Positions 52,149 to 61,247 of a stretch of 64,000 nt of DNA are shown in pieces (position 1 is the stretch's first letter; the number at the start of each line of letters is the position of its first letter). Origin of the DNA: Albirhodobacter sp048262715 (GTDB taxonomy: Bacteria; Pseudomonadota; Alphaproteobacteria; Rhodobacterales; Rhodobacteraceae); the NCBI GenBank assembly GCA_048262715.1, contig JBLXEV010000011.1:1-64000 (forward strand). The letters run 5' to 3'. The translations under genes were made by a program, and so were the position numbers. The notes under the pieces were generated by a model. The model saw only the letters and a program-made list of their open reading frames with translations, had not been told where the DNA came from and searched no databases.

Positions 52149-53942
52149 CTATAGCTCGGGAATTTCAACCACATAGCTGCCCGGTGCGGCGCAAAGCACG
52201 GGGTGATCCGGCCCACCGACAGCGCGGGCTGTTACAAACGACCCAGATTTTTCTGCGAGCCACGCCCCCCATTGCGGCCACCAAGAGCCGGCCTGATAGG
52301 CTGCCGCCTCTTTCCAGACCTCATGATTCTCGATCGGGGCCTCGGAGAGGTAGTGCCCGTACTTGCGTTTGCTGGGCGGGTTGACGATCCCCGCGATATG
52401 ACCGGATTCCGAGAGAACGAAGGTCTTTTCCTTCGATCCCATTTTCGCAATGCCACTAAACGACGCAATCCACGGCGCAATGTGATCTGTCTCGCAGGCA
52501 ATCGCCATGAGCGGCACTTTCACGTCTGAAATGCTCAACCGCTCGCCCATCAATTCATAACCACCCGAGGCAAAGCGATTCCCCTGACACAGATCGCGCA
52601 GGTATTGGATCGTCATTTTGCCCGCCAGATTGGTACTGTCGCCATTCCAATATAGCAGATCGAACGCAGGCGGCCGCTCGCCCAGCATATAGCTGCGGAT
52701 GGCAGGCTGATAGATCAGGTCATTTGCCCGCAAGAAGGAGAAGGTCCGCGTCATGAAATAGGAGGAGAGCACCCCGTCGGCTTTACATTGCGCCTCGATC
52801 CCGTCGACGAAATCATCCTGCAAGAAGGCCGTAAACTCGCCCTGATCCGAGAAATCGGTGAGGGTGGTGAAGAAGGTCGCGCAATTGATCGACTTATCTT
52901 TGCGCTTTTCCAGCAACGATAGGGTCAGTGAAAGCCCCGTACCCGCGATGCAATAGCCGACAGCATTGATCTTCTTCTCGCCCGTGATCGCTTTGACCTG
53001 ACCGATCGCGGTGAGATAGCCCTCATCGATATAATCCTCGAGTCCGACATCATCGAACCCCTGCCCCGGATTGCGCCAGGCCACAACGAAGAGCGTGAAG
53101 CCCTGATCCACAATCCATTTGATCAGCGAATTGGCGGGTTTCAGATCGAGAACGTAATATTTATTGATCCACGGCGGGAAAATCAGCAGCGGCGTTTTAT
53201 GCACTTTCTCAGCGGTCGGCGCGTATTGGATCAACTCGAACAGGCGATTGCGATAGACGACAGAGCCCTCCATCGTTGCGATATTCTCGCCCAGTTTGAA
53301 CGCATCACGATCCGCCAGTGTCACCACCAGATCGCCCTTATTCGCCTCCACATCGCGGACAAGGTTCTCGAGCCCGCGCACGAGGCTTTCGCCTTCGGTT
53401 TCCACCGCGCGCTCCAGCGCATCGGGATTCGTCGCGAGAAAATTCGTCGGCGCCATCAGATCGACAATCTGTTGGGCGAAATAGGTCATCCGCTTTTGAT
53501 CAACATCATCAAGCCCTTCGAGCTTCGAGAGGTTGTCCTTCACCGCATCAGAGGCGATCAGATATTGCCGTTTGACGAAGTTGAAATAGGGGTGGGTATC
53601 CCACAGCGGATTGCTAAAACGGCGATCTTTCCGGCCCGTATCGGCAGGGGGCGTGAGGGTGCCGCCGCGCAAAGCCTCGGTCGCCTCCATATATTGTGTC
53701 ATCGCTTGGCCCCAATAGGCCACCTGCGCTTCCACAATCTTGGAAGGCTTCTCCATCATCTCCCGCATCAGCGACGTACTTGCCTTAAGGTAAAGATCTG
53801 CGCCCGGCCCCTCCAACGCGGGGTTGACCGCCCGTTTTTGCGATAGCGCTTCTGTGAGCCTCAGCGTCAAAGCCTCGATCCGCGCCAGATTTTCCTTGAA
53901 TTGCTGCGATGCAGCGTGCACTGTCTCATCACTTGCGGTCAT
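52149..53942 (-). CDS. phaC: Class I poly(3-hydroxyalkanoate) synthase
   Basis: The 597-residue enzyme polymerises 3-hydroxyacyl-CoA into storage polyester at the granule surface. It has an N-terminal PhaC_N domain and an alpha/beta-hydrolase domain with the lipase-like box GYCIAGTG carrying the catalytic Cys. The class I motif PPWINKYYVLDL, an Asp in ACETDHIAPW and the catalytic His in SGHIAGIVNPP are also present. I start it at the ATG at 53942 (MTASDETVHAAS); the open frame upstream to 54068 has no ribosome site. It is divergent from phaZ. A CTGC-N3-GCAG sequence lies in its tenth to thirteenth codons. Confidence 0.96.
   Translation of the reverse strand: MTASDETVHAASQQFKENLARIEALTLRLTEALSQKRAVNPALEGPGADLYLKASTSLMREMMEKPSKIVEAQVAYWGQAMTQYMEATEALRGGTLTPPADTGRKDRRFSNPLWDTHPYFNFVKRQYLIASDAVKDNLSKLEGLDDVDQKRMTYFAQQIVDLMAPTNFLATNPDALERAVETEGESLVRGLENLVRDVEANKGDLVVTLADRDAFKLGENIATMEGSVVYRNRLFELIQYAPTAEKVHKTPLLIFPPWINKYYVLDLKPANSLIKWIVDQGFTLFVVAWRNPGQGFDDVGLEDYIDEGYLTAIGQVKAITGEKKINAVGYCIAGTGLSLTLSLLEKRKDKSINCATFFTTLTDFSDQGEFTAFLQDDFVDGIEAQCKADGVLSSYFMTRTFSFLRANDLIYQPAIRSYMLGERPPAFDLLYWNGDSTNLAGKMTIQYLRDLCQGNRFASGGYELMGERLSISDVKVPLMAIACETDHIAPWIASFSGIAKMGSKEKTFVLSESGHIAGIVNPPSKRKYGHYLSEAPIENHEVWKEAAAYQAGSWWPQWGAWLAEKSGSFVTARAVGGPDHPVLCAAPGSYVVEIPEL
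53904..53914. promoter_or_regulatory. PhaR-type sequence CTGC-GAT-GCAG inside the phaC start region
   Basis: This is an exact match to CTGC-N3-GCAG, 28-38 bases inside the phaC reading frame and near the phaC/phaZ divergent gap. It may be a third PhaR site or chance; see findings. Confidence 0.4.
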
Positions 53943-54185
53943 AATCTGGTTCCCCCCTATCCCCCCAGACGACCTATAAATAGCGATGAACGCAAGCGAA
54001 AAACGGCCCCGCGCCGCAGTCTCGAAACCGCTGATGCCCCGCGCCACAGCTGCGCGGACCGGCGGCAAGATCGAGGCCGCTGACAGGTGCGACGGTCAAC
54101 AGCATAACCGGCCCGCCCCTTTCCAAAAGGGCAACGCGGCATGGACCAGAAACACCGCCCGAACGACTGGGCACTGGAGACGCGC

Positions 54186-55520
54186 ATGAAGGGTATGATG
54201 TCCTACGATCTGATGGAAACCATCAGAAACACCAATGAATGGATGGGGGCTTCAGCCCGCGCCATGGCCTCCTATCCGATCTGGGGCATGACCCCGCATC
54301 CGATGTTCAAAGTCATGTCGGCTTGGGGCCGCGTGACTGAACGCTCCTTCAGCCGGATGGTGATCAAGCCCGATTGGGGCATTCGCTCGATTGTTGGCGA
54401 GGATGGCCGCGATCATCAGGTGAGTGTCGAGGCAGTGCTCGATAAGCCCTTCGGATCGCTCATTCACTTCAAAGTGGGCGACCGCGCCCCGATGCCGCGC
54501 CGGATCCTCCTCGTCGCGCCGATGTCAGGGCATTATGCCACGCTGCTGCGCTCGACGGTTGCTTCGCTGCTGCCGGATGCGGAAGTCTATATCACCGATT
54601 GGCACAACGCCCGCGATATCGCGGTGTCCGAGGGCAAGTTCGATATTGAGGATTACACGCTCTATCTCGTCGATTTCATGCGCCTGCTCGGCCCCGATAT
54701 CAACGTGATCGCCGTGTGCCAACCCGCGCCGCTGACTTTGGCCGCCACCGCCTATCTCGCCGAGGAAGAGCCCGCCGCACAACCGCGCAGCCTGACCCTT
54801 ATCGGCGGCCCGATTGACCCAGACGCCGCCGCCACCGAAGTCACCGATTTCGGCCGCCGTGTGACGATGGGCCAGCTGGAGCATATGGTGATCCAGCGCG
54901 TCGGCTTCAAATATAAGGGCGTTGGCCGGATGGTCTATCCCGGCCTGATGCAACTCGCCTCGTTCATCTCGATGAACGCGGAAACCCACGCCAAAGCCTT
55001 CAACGACAAGATCACCGCTGAAGCAAAAGGCGAGGCCTCCGAACGCGATAAGCACAACGTGTTCTACGATGAATATCTTGCCGTGATGGATATGACGGCG
55101 GAATTCTACCTCTCGACCGTTGAGCGGATCTTCAAGAACCTCGAAATAGCGAAGAACGAATTCACCGTCGCGGGCAAGCGTGTCGATCTGGGCAAAATCA
55201 CCACCGTCGCCGTGAAAACGGTGGAGGGCTCGAACGACGACATCTCGGCCCCCGGCCAATGTGTCGCGGCGCTGCGCCTGTGCACCGGCCTGCCCGAGAG
55301 CAAAAAGGCCCAGCATCTGGAACAAGGCGCGGGGCATTACGGGATCTTCGCGGGCAAATCATGGCGCAACAATATCCGCCCCTTGGTGCTCGATTTCATC
55401 GACCAACAGGCCCCGAAAGCGGAAGCCCCTGCTGTGAAAGAGCCCCCCAAAGACACCGCGACGACCAGCGCCAGCACGGCCCCCAAACCCGGCGGCACCA
55501 CCACGCTCAAAGCGGTCTGA
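54186..55520 (+). CDS. phaZ: Intracellular PHA depolymerase
   Basis: The 444-residue protein matches intracellular amorphous-PHB depolymerases along its length. It starts MMSYDLMET, with SGHYATLLRSTVASLLP, YITDWHNARD, the catalytic Cys in VIAVCQPAPLTLAA near residue 175, and a C-terminal His in GAGHYGIFAGKSWR. It releases monomers or oligomers from storage granules. I chose the ATG at 54186 with GGAGA upstream; the ATG at 54141 would add 15 residues. The last 40 residues are a Pro/Ala/Thr-rich tail. It is divergent from phaC. Confidence 0.92.
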   Translation: MKGMMSYDLMETIRNTNEWMGASARAMASYPIWGMTPHPMFKVMSAWGRVTERSFSRMVIKPDWGIRSIVGEDGRDHQVSVEAVLDKPFGSLIHFKVGDRAPMPRRILLVAPMSGHYATLLRSTVASLLPDAEVYITDWHNARDIAVSEGKFDIEDYTLYLVDFMRLLGPDINVIAVCQPAPLTLAATAYLAEEEPAAQPRSLTLIGGPIDPDAAATEVTDFGRRVTMGQLEHMVIQRVGFKYKGVGRMVYPGLMQLASFISMNAETHAKAFNDKITAEAKGEASERDKHNVFYDEYLAVMDMTAEFYLSTVERIFKNLEIAKNEFTVAGKRVDLGKITTVAVKTVEGSNDDISAPGQCVAALRLCTGLPESKKAQHLEQGAGHYGIFAGKSWRNNIRPLVLDFIDQQAPKAEAPAVKEPPKDTATTSASTAPKPGGTTTLKAV

Positions 55521-55566
55521 TCCCCTGCGGATACAGCGCGTCAAACTGGCGGCTGGATCCAACCTA

Positions 55567-56298
55567 TCACTTCAACAACAAGGGCGCAGCGAGCCACTCT
55601 CGCAGCGCCCTTGTCACTTTCTCCGGCTGCTCAAGCGGCGCAAGATGCCCCGCGCCAAGGATCAATCGGAAGTCGGCATGAGGCATGAGCTCTGCCAGAA
55701 ACTCGTGCCGCCGTGGCGGGCAGATCCGGTCATACTCGCCACAGATCAACATCGCCCTGATCTTGGTATTGCGCAGCGCGCGCTGCTGATCGGGCCTGCG
55801 CATCAGGGCGCGGCTTTGTGTGTTGAACGCCTCTGGCCCCAGCGCCGACGCCATCTCCAACATCATCGCCTGCACATCATGTAACAACGGCCCCTGCTCC
55901 AGCGTGCTGGCAGGCACCTCCTCCAGCATCACCTCATCGAGCCGCCCCGCCCGCACCCGCGCAATCCGCAACTCGCGCTCGCCCGAGACCTGCGGCGTTT
56001 CCGGCAGCGGTGAGACATCCAACAGTGCCACTTGCGAAAGTCGCTCAGGCGCGCGGCGCATGATCTCCATCGCCACCAGCCCGCCCAGCCAATGCCCGAC
56101 AAGCGCAAATTTAACAGGGGCCTGCGCCAGCACATGCTGCGCCATCTCCTCCACCGTTTGCCCGCGCAGCGGCATCACCATCACCGCATGCGTGGCGGAA
56201 AAATCGAGGATCTGATGCCAGAACAACCGCGCGTCACACATAAATCCGGGGAGAAAGACAATCGGATCTGGTAATGTTTCGGGGCCGGATTGGGTCAC
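55567..56298 (-). CDS. Alpha/beta-hydrolase fold protein with the nucleophile Ser replaced by Trp
   Basis: The 243-residue protein has the full fold: PIVFLPGFMCDARLFW at the N-terminus, the acid in ICGEYDRICPPRRH and the His in LGAGHLAPLEQPE. The nucleophile elbow reads GHWLGG instead of GHSLGG, with TGG (56089-56091) for the expected TCG. It is therefore probably inactive or a pseudoenzyme. The start is a GTG at 56298 with AGGAGAG upstream; the frame continues to 56385 without a better site. The substrate is unknown. Confidence 0.75.
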   Translation of the reverse strand: MTQSGPETLPDPIVFLPGFMCDARLFWHQILDFSATHAVMVMPLRGQTVEEMAQHVLAQAPVKFALVGHWLGGLVAMEIMRRAPERLSQVALLDVSPLPETPQVSGERELRIARVRAGRLDEVMLEEVPASTLEQGPLLHDVQAMMLEMASALGPEAFNTQSRALMRRPDQQRALRNTKIRAMLICGEYDRICPPRRHEFLAELMPHADFRLILGAGHLAPLEQPEKVTRALREWLAAPLLLK

Positions 56299-56453
56299 GG
56301 TCTCTCCTGCTTCCTGCGTCAGCGCGGCGTTTCTTCTGGGTCTGGCTTCGCGCAGCGCGCCCCATCGCGAAGGCCTTCGAGGCAAGATGCCCTAGGCGTT
56401 CATCGGGTCCAACCCCTGAAACGCCCCGCGCGCCCAGATCGGCAATTTCGCGT

Positions 56454-57212
56454 TCACGTCCGCGCGAGAACCTCGGCTACTGATCTCTCAATCATCACCA
56501 GGCAGTCCGGTGTCGAGAACCGATGATCGGCGCCTTTGACCAAGGTAAGTTGGATATCCTCGCCCGTGACATGGTCTAATAACCGGTTCGCTGTTTCCAC
56601 AGAAACCGCGTCATCCGCTGTGCCCTGCAAGAAGCGCACGGGGAACGGCAGATCGAGCGGCGAGCGCAAAACGAGGCGGTTACGGCCCTCGTTGATCAGG
56701 CGGCGGGTGATGATATAGGGCTCGCCATACTCAGACGGGACCTCGATCTGCCCCTCTTCCTCCAGCTTGCGGCGCGTGGGCGCATCGAACGCGGCCCAAT
56801 AGCCATCCTCGGTGAAATCCGGCGCGGCGGCGATGGTCACCAGCCCTGCGACCTTCTCGGGGTGCTCGCGGCAGATCAGCAGGGAAATCCACCCCCCCAT
56901 CGAGGAGCCCACAAGCACCTGCGGGCCGGAGGTCACCGCCATGATCAGATCGCGCGCATCCTCATACCAATCGCCAATCGCGCCATCGGTGAAGGCCCCG
57001 TCAGAGACCCCATGGCCCGAATAATCAAACCGCAAAAACGCCCGCCCCTGCGCCCGTGCCCAAGCCTCCAGCGCGAGCGCTTTGCTGCCTTCCATGTCAG
57101 ATTTGAACCCGCCCAGAAACACGATCCCCGGCGCGCCCGTCTCGGCCCCTGAGGCCTCGGTTTTATGATAGGCAATGCGGCGGTTCTCAGAGGTCTTGAA
57201 ATACTCAGCCAT
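56454..57212 (-). CDS. Alpha/beta hydrolase
   Basis: The 252-residue protein has an intact triad: Ser in VGSSMGGWISLLI (about residue 104), an acid in LQGTADDAVSVE and His in KGADHRFSTPD. The N-terminal GIVFLGGFKSDMEGSKA and RFDYSGHGVSDG fit the palmitoyl-thioesterase/ABHD10-like group. The exact substrate is unknown. GGGGAGAG precedes the ATG. It lies upstream of the other hydrolase gene in the same direction, 155 bases apart. Confidence 0.88.
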   Translation of the reverse strand: MAEYFKTSENRRIAYHKTEASGAETGAPGIVFLGGFKSDMEGSKALALEAWARAQGRAFLRFDYSGHGVSDGAFTDGAIGDWYEDARDLIMAVTSGPQVLVGSSMGGWISLLICREHPEKVAGLVTIAAAPDFTEDGYWAAFDAPTRRKLEEEGQIEVPSEYGEPYIITRRLINEGRNRLVLRSPLDLPFPVRFLQGTADDAVSVETANRLLDHVTGEDIQLTLVKGADHRFSTPDCLVMIERSVAEVLART

Positions 57213-57277
57213 GGAAACTCTCCCCTTTTGGCGCACCCTAAAGAAGCCCGCCGCGCATCTCAACCCGTGCCCCATAC

Positions 57278-57419
57278 GGGGGCGCTGCCCCCGTCCCTTC
57301 GGGACTCTCCTGGGATACTTCGAGCAACCGAAAGAAAAGGCCCCGTCTTTGGGGTTCGGGCTTTCGGTTGCCACAAATATCCTGGGGGTGAGGCCGCAGG
57401 CCGAGGGGGCAAAGCCCCC
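57278..57419. repeat. GGGATATTT-family palindromic intergenic element, copy C
   Basis: It has end hairpins GGGGG-CGCTG-CCCCC (57278-57292) and GGGGGC-AAA-GCCCCC (57405-57419). The inner arms are CCTGGGATACTTCGAGCAACCGAAAG and CTTTCGGTTG-CC-ACAAATATCCTGG, which pair imperfectly. It lies between a reverse hydrolase gene and forward thrS, that is, between divergent start regions. Confidence 0.82.
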
Positions 57420-57538
57420 TTCCTAAACCGCAAATCGTGTCATTGACGTTGACTTGCCCTGCCCGCCGTTTCATACCGCCCCGAACATAACCCGCAACCG
57501 GGCGCTCCGTGGGCGCCAAACCGACGAGGAGGACGACC

Positions 57539-59491
57539 ATGTCCCAATCTCAGATCACCCTCACCTTCCCCGATGGCAATGCGCGCGAGTTTCCCGCAGG
57601 GATCACCGCGTTGGAAATCGCTGAGGGCATTTCCAAATCGCTCGCCAAAAAGGCGATCTCCGCGCAGGTGAACGGCGCGCATTTTGATCTGCAATGGCCG
57701 ATCCATGAGGATGCCGCGATTGCGATCAACACGATGGCCGAGGATGCCCCCGCGCTGGAGCTGATCCGCCACGATCTCGCGCATATCATGGCGCGCGCGG
57801 TGCAGGAGCTGTGGCCGGATGTGAAGGTCACCATCGGGCCGGTGCGCGATTACGGCTGGTTCTACGATTTCGACCGCGAGGAGCCGTTCACCCCCGAGGA
57901 TTTGGGCGCGATCGAGGCAAAGATGAAGCAGATCATCAACGCCCGCGAGCCGGTGAAGACCGAGATTTGGGACCGCGCCCGCGCGATTGCGCATTACGAA
58001 GCGGCGAACGAGCCGTTCAAGGTCGAACTGATCGCAAAGATCCCCGAGGGGCAAGATCTGCGAATGTATTGGCATGGGGATTGGCAGGATCTTTGCCGTG
58101 GCCCGCACCTCCAGCATACGGGGCAAGTGCCTGCGGATGGCTTCAAACTGATGAATGTCGCGGGGGCCTATTGGCTTGGCGATAGCACACGCCCGATGCT
58201 GCAACGGATCTACGGCGTGGCGTTCAAGAACCGCGAAGACCTCAAGGCGCATCTGACCATGCTGGAGGAGGCCGCCAAGCGCGACCACCGCAAGCTGGGC
58301 CGCGAGATGGATCTGTTCCATATGCAAGAAGAGGCCCCCGGCCAGATCTTCTGGCATCCCAACGGCTGGAAAATCTACACCACGCTGCAAGATTACATGC
58401 GCCGCCAGCAGGATCGCGATGGCTATGTTGAGGTCAACACCCCGCAAGTGGTCAGCCGCAAGCTCTGGGAGGCTTCGGGGCATTGGGAGAACTACCAAGA
58501 GAATATGTTCATCGTCGAAGTGGACGAGGATCACGCGCGCGAGAAAACCGTCAACGCTCTCAAGCCGATGAACTGCCCCTGCCATATTCAGGTGTTCAAC
58601 CAAGGCCTGAAATCCTACCGCGATCTGCCGCTGCGGATGGCGGAATTCGGCTCGTGCAACCGATATGAGCCATCGGGCGCGCTGCACGGGATCATGCGCG
58701 TGCGCGGGTTTACTCAAGATGACGCGCATATCTTCTGCACGCCCGATCAGGTGGAATCGGAGACGAAGAAATTCGTGACCTTCCTCGCCAAGATCTATGC
58801 CGATCTCGGGTTTGACCGCTGGAAGGTCAAGCTCTCGACGCGGCCGGAGAAGCGGGTGGGCACGGAAGAAAGCTGGGACATCGCCGAGGCCGCTCTGGCC
58901 AACGGGATCACTGCGGCGGGCTATGGCTACGAGATCCAAGAGGGCGAAGGGGCGTTTTACGGGCCGAAACTCGAGTTCGTACTGACCGATGCCATCGGCC
59001 GCGACTGGCAATGTGGCACGCTGCAGATCGATCCCAACCTGCCCGAGCGTCTGGACGCAAATTATATCGGCCAAGACGGCTCCAAGCATCGGCCTTTGAT
59101 GCTGCACCGCGCGGTGCTCGGCTCGTTCGAGCGCTTCATCGGGATCTTGATCGAATCTCACGCGGGCAAGCTTCCGTTCTGGCTCGCGCCGCGTCAGGTG
59201 GTGGTGGCGTCCATCGTCTCGGATGCGGATGGGTTCGTGGAAGAGGTTGTCGCCAGCCTGCGCGCCCAAGGCATCCGTGCCGAGGCCGATATCCGCAACG
59301 AGAAGATCAACTACAAAGTCCGTGAGCATTCGCTGGGCAAGGTTCCGGTCATCTTGGCCGTGGGGATGAAGGAAGTCGAAGAGCGCACCGTGTCCGTGCG
59401 CCGCTTGGGCGAAACCCGCACCGAGGTGATGCCGCTCGAGACGCTGTTGCCGCAGCTTAAAATTGAGGCAACCCCGCCCGATCAGCGGTAA
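57539..59491 (+). CDS. thrS: Threonine-tRNA ligase
   Basis: This enzyme charges tRNA-Thr. The 650-residue protein has a TGS domain (TFPDGNAREFPAGITALEIA), an editing domain with RHDLAHIMARAVQEL, a class II catalytic core (MNCPCHIQVFNQ with the zinc Cys, RMAEFGSCNRYEPSGALHG, DAHIFCTPDQ, HRAVLGSFERFIGILIE) and an anticodon domain. The ATG at 57539 has GAGGAGGA upstream. A terminator follows. Confidence 0.98.
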   Translation: MSQSQITLTFPDGNAREFPAGITALEIAEGISKSLAKKAISAQVNGAHFDLQWPIHEDAAIAINTMAEDAPALELIRHDLAHIMARAVQELWPDVKVTIGPVRDYGWFYDFDREEPFTPEDLGAIEAKMKQIINAREPVKTEIWDRARAIAHYEAANEPFKVELIAKIPEGQDLRMYWHGDWQDLCRGPHLQHTGQVPADGFKLMNVAGAYWLGDSTRPMLQRIYGVAFKNREDLKAHLTMLEEAAKRDHRKLGREMDLFHMQEEAPGQIFWHPNGWKIYTTLQDYMRRQQDRDGYVEVNTPQVVSRKLWEASGHWENYQENMFIVEVDEDHAREKTVNALKPMNCPCHIQVFNQGLKSYRDLPLRMAEFGSCNRYEPSGALHGIMRVRGFTQDDAHIFCTPDQVESETKKFVTFLAKIYADLGFDRWKVKLSTRPEKRVGTEESWDIAEAALANGITAAGYGYEIQEGEGAFYGPKLEFVLTDAIGRDWQCGTLQIDPNLPERLDANYIGQDGSKHRPLMLHRAVLGSFERFIGILIESHAGKLPFWLAPRQVVVASIVSDADGFVEEVVASLRAQGIRAEADIRNEKINYKVREHSLGKVPVILAVGMKEVEERTVSVRRLGETRTEVMPLETLLPQLKIEATPPDQR

Positions 59492-59512
59492 GACTTCATG
59501 AAATCGTCATCA

Positions 59513-59540
59513 ATGGGGGCCATGTGCCCCCATTTTTTTC
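59513..59540 (+). terminator. Terminator of thrS
   Basis: The stem ATGGGGGC/GCCCCCAT with a 5-base loop is followed by TTTTTTT. Confidence 0.93.
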
Positions 59541-59693
59541 ATTGATTTTTTTATTGGCTGAGGCATCATTTCCCCTGCGTGACTGCAGACTTTCTACCCG
59601 CCTCCCTTCTTGGGGCAGCCGGAAGACCTGAAAGACCTGGCTGCACGGCCCGTGGGCAATATCGCCTCGGGAGCACTAAGAAGGAGACACGGG

Positions 59694-59900
59694 ATGGCCA
59701 CTGGCACCGTAAAATGGTTCAACGCCACCAAAGGCTTCGGCTTCATCGCACCCGATGATGGCGGTAAAGATATTTTCGTTCATATTTCGGCAGTTGAGCG
59801 CGCAGGCCTCACAGGCCTGAACGACAATCAGAAAATCAGCTACGACCTGCAAGCAGGCCGTGACGGCCGCGAATCCGCAGCCGATCTGAAACTGCTCTGA
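59694..59900 (+). CDS. cspA: Cold-shock protein, CspA family
   Basis: The 68-residue single cold-shock domain binds single-stranded RNA and DNA. RNP1 is KGFGFI and RNP2 is DIFVHI, preceded by GTVKWFNATKG. The ATG at 59694 follows AAGGAG; the longer open frame from 59610 is untranslated leader. The gap from the thrS terminator to the ATG (about 150 bases) is consistent with a long structured leader, as in other cold-shock genes. Confidence 0.95.
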   Translation: MATGTVKWFNATKGFGFIAPDDGGKDIFVHISAVERAGLTGLNDNQKISYDLQAGRDGRESAADLKLL

Positions 59901-59920
59901 GCTCGGACGATGAATTTGAG

Positions 59921-59951
59921 ACGGCCTCGCGATTGCGAGGCCGTTTTATTT
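59921..59951 (+). terminator. Terminator of cspA
   Basis: A 10-bp stem, ACGGCCTCGC and GCGAGGCCGT, with loop GATT is followed by TTTATTTT. Confidence 0.93.
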
Positions 59952-59976
59952 TGCGCAATACCTTTCTTGCGCCCTT

Positions 59977-60009
59977 GGCCTCCGGCGGAGGCCTCCGGCG
60001 GGGATATTT
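59977..60009. repeat. GGGATATTT-family repeat, copy F (partial)
   Basis: A short hairpin, GGCCTC-CGGCG-GAGGCC, is followed by GCCTCCGGCGGGGATATTT, whose 19 bases are identical to those at 34376-34394. It lies between convergent cspA and the ArsC-like gene. Confidence 0.75.
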
Positions 60010-60050
60010 TTACTCTCTGGAAGGCGCAGAGACGATCATAGATACGGCGA

Positions 60051-60371
60051 TCAAAGATGCGCGGCTTGCGCGGTTTTATCCCAGCCCAAAGTCAGCTCCG
60101 CCCCCTCAATGATCGGGCGTTTGATCAGGGTCGGATGGGCTTGCAACAGGTCCAGCACAGGTTGCGCACGCGCGGCCTCGTCCAAGCCCCGCCATGTGGT
60201 CGAGGCGCGGTTCAGGAGCTTATCGCCGAAGGCCGCATGGAAGCGCGCCAGTTGCTCGGCGCTCAAGGGCTGCGCGCGCAGATCGTGGAAGCGGACCTCC
60301 TGCCCTGCCGCTTCCAAGGCTTTGCGAGCTTTGCGGCAGGTGTCGCAGGTGGGGATGCCGTAGAGGATCAT
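60051..60371 (-). CDS. ArsC/Spx/YffB family protein
   Basis: The 106-residue thioredoxin-fold protein has MILYGIPTCDTCRKARKALE with a CxxC pair, FHDLRAQPLSAEQL and the family motif PTLIKRPIIEG. The CxxC form and the ArsC-like tail fit the YffB/Spx-like branch rather than true arsenate reductases. Its partner reductant and target are unknown. No ars genes are nearby. Confidence 0.88.
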   Translation of the reverse strand: MILYGIPTCDTCRKARKALEAAGQEVRFHDLRAQPLSAEQLARFHAAFGDKLLNRASTTWRGLDEAARAQPVLDLLQAHPTLIKRPIIEGAELTLGWDKTAQAAHL

Positions 60372-60464
60372 TCAAGAACTCCGTTCGCTATTCTGGGACT
60401 CACTGCACAAGACTAAAGGCGCGCCGCTGTGAGGGAAACCCCGCGCCGCGCCCCTCCGCAAGGA

Positions 60465-61247
60465 TCAGAATTCTTGCTCGCCGCCATCGACATGCCCTGC
60501 GGACCAGTAGCCCGAAGCCGTCAACCACGGCAGCGGATGCCCGCGCGCGATCAACTGTTCGCGCAAGCGTTTCACCACGCTCGCCTCCGCCGCCAGCCAC
60601 ACATAGGTGCCCTCTGGCAGGATGATCTGTGCCAATCGCTCGGCCAGCGCCGTCGCATCGCAGGGATCGCTGCGATGCACCCAGAGCGCCACATGTGTGG
60701 CCTCGGTCACAAGCCGCTGCTCCTCGCGCGCCGATTGCACGGCGACGAGGCTGGTGACGCGGCTGCCTGCGGGCAACTCCTCAATCCGGCGCGAGATCGA
60801 GGGCAGAGCGCTTTCATCGCCGATCAAGAGCCAGTTGCGGATCGGCCCCGAGATCACCTTCGAGCCGCGCGGCCCTGCGATCCTCGCCGTATCCCCAACC
60901 TGCGCCTGTTTCGCCCAAAGCGTCGCCGCGCCCTCGTCATGCAGCGCGAAATCGATCGTGAGCGATTGGGTCTGGGCGTCATAGCCTCGCGGCGTGTAAT
61001 CGCGCATCGCATCCTCGCCGCCCTCACCCGGGACGATAATCTTGATGTGATCGGCGGGCGAGAGCGAGGTGAAGCCTTCCAGCTCCGGCCCCGAGAGCGT
61101 CAGGCGCAGCATCTGCGGCGTGACCATCTCGCGCGCGCTGATTTTGAGCGTGCGGCGGCGCAGCTCGTGGCGGACGCGCTCTGTCTTGGGCAGATCGCTG
61201 GCGGATGGGGCGGGCGCCAGTTGGGCGGAGGTCGGGAGGTCTTGCAT
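60465..61247 (-). CDS. Siderophore-interacting protein (FAD-dependent ferric-siderophore reductase)
   Basis: The 260-residue protein has an N-terminal FAD-binding barrel with MRDYTPRGYD (the R-x-Y-T flavin motif, about residue 83) and an FAD-stabilising GPRGSKVI. A C-terminal SIP domain follows (LLIGDESALPSISRRIEELP, WLAAEASVVKRLREQLI, GYWSAGHVDGGE). It reduces imported ferric siderophores to release iron. I start it at the ATG at 61247 with AAAGGA upstream; the same frame is open far upstream as non-coding read-through. It is divergent from the isochorismate synthase gene. Confidence 0.9.
   Translation of the reverse strand: MQDLPTSAQLAPAPSASDLPKTERVRHELRRRTLKISAREMVTPQMLRLTLSGPELEGFTSLSPADHIKIIVPGEGGEDAMRDYTPRGYDAQTQSLTIDFALHDEGAATLWAKQAQVGDTARIAGPRGSKVISGPIRNWLLIGDESALPSISRRIEELPAGSRVTSLVAVQSAREEQRLVTEATHVALWVHRSDPCDATALAERLAQIILPEGTYVWLAAEASVVKRLREQLIARGHPLPWLTASGYWSAGHVDGGEQEF

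Noticed and set aside
55567..56298. Calling the Trp-containing hydrolase a pseudogene
   Set aside because: The frame is intact with a good ribosome site and the rest of the fold is kept, so it is listed as a coding gene with an altered residue.
57440..59329. A 629-codon open frame antisense to thrS
   Set aside because: Shadow of thrS, with no recognisable domain or ribosome site.
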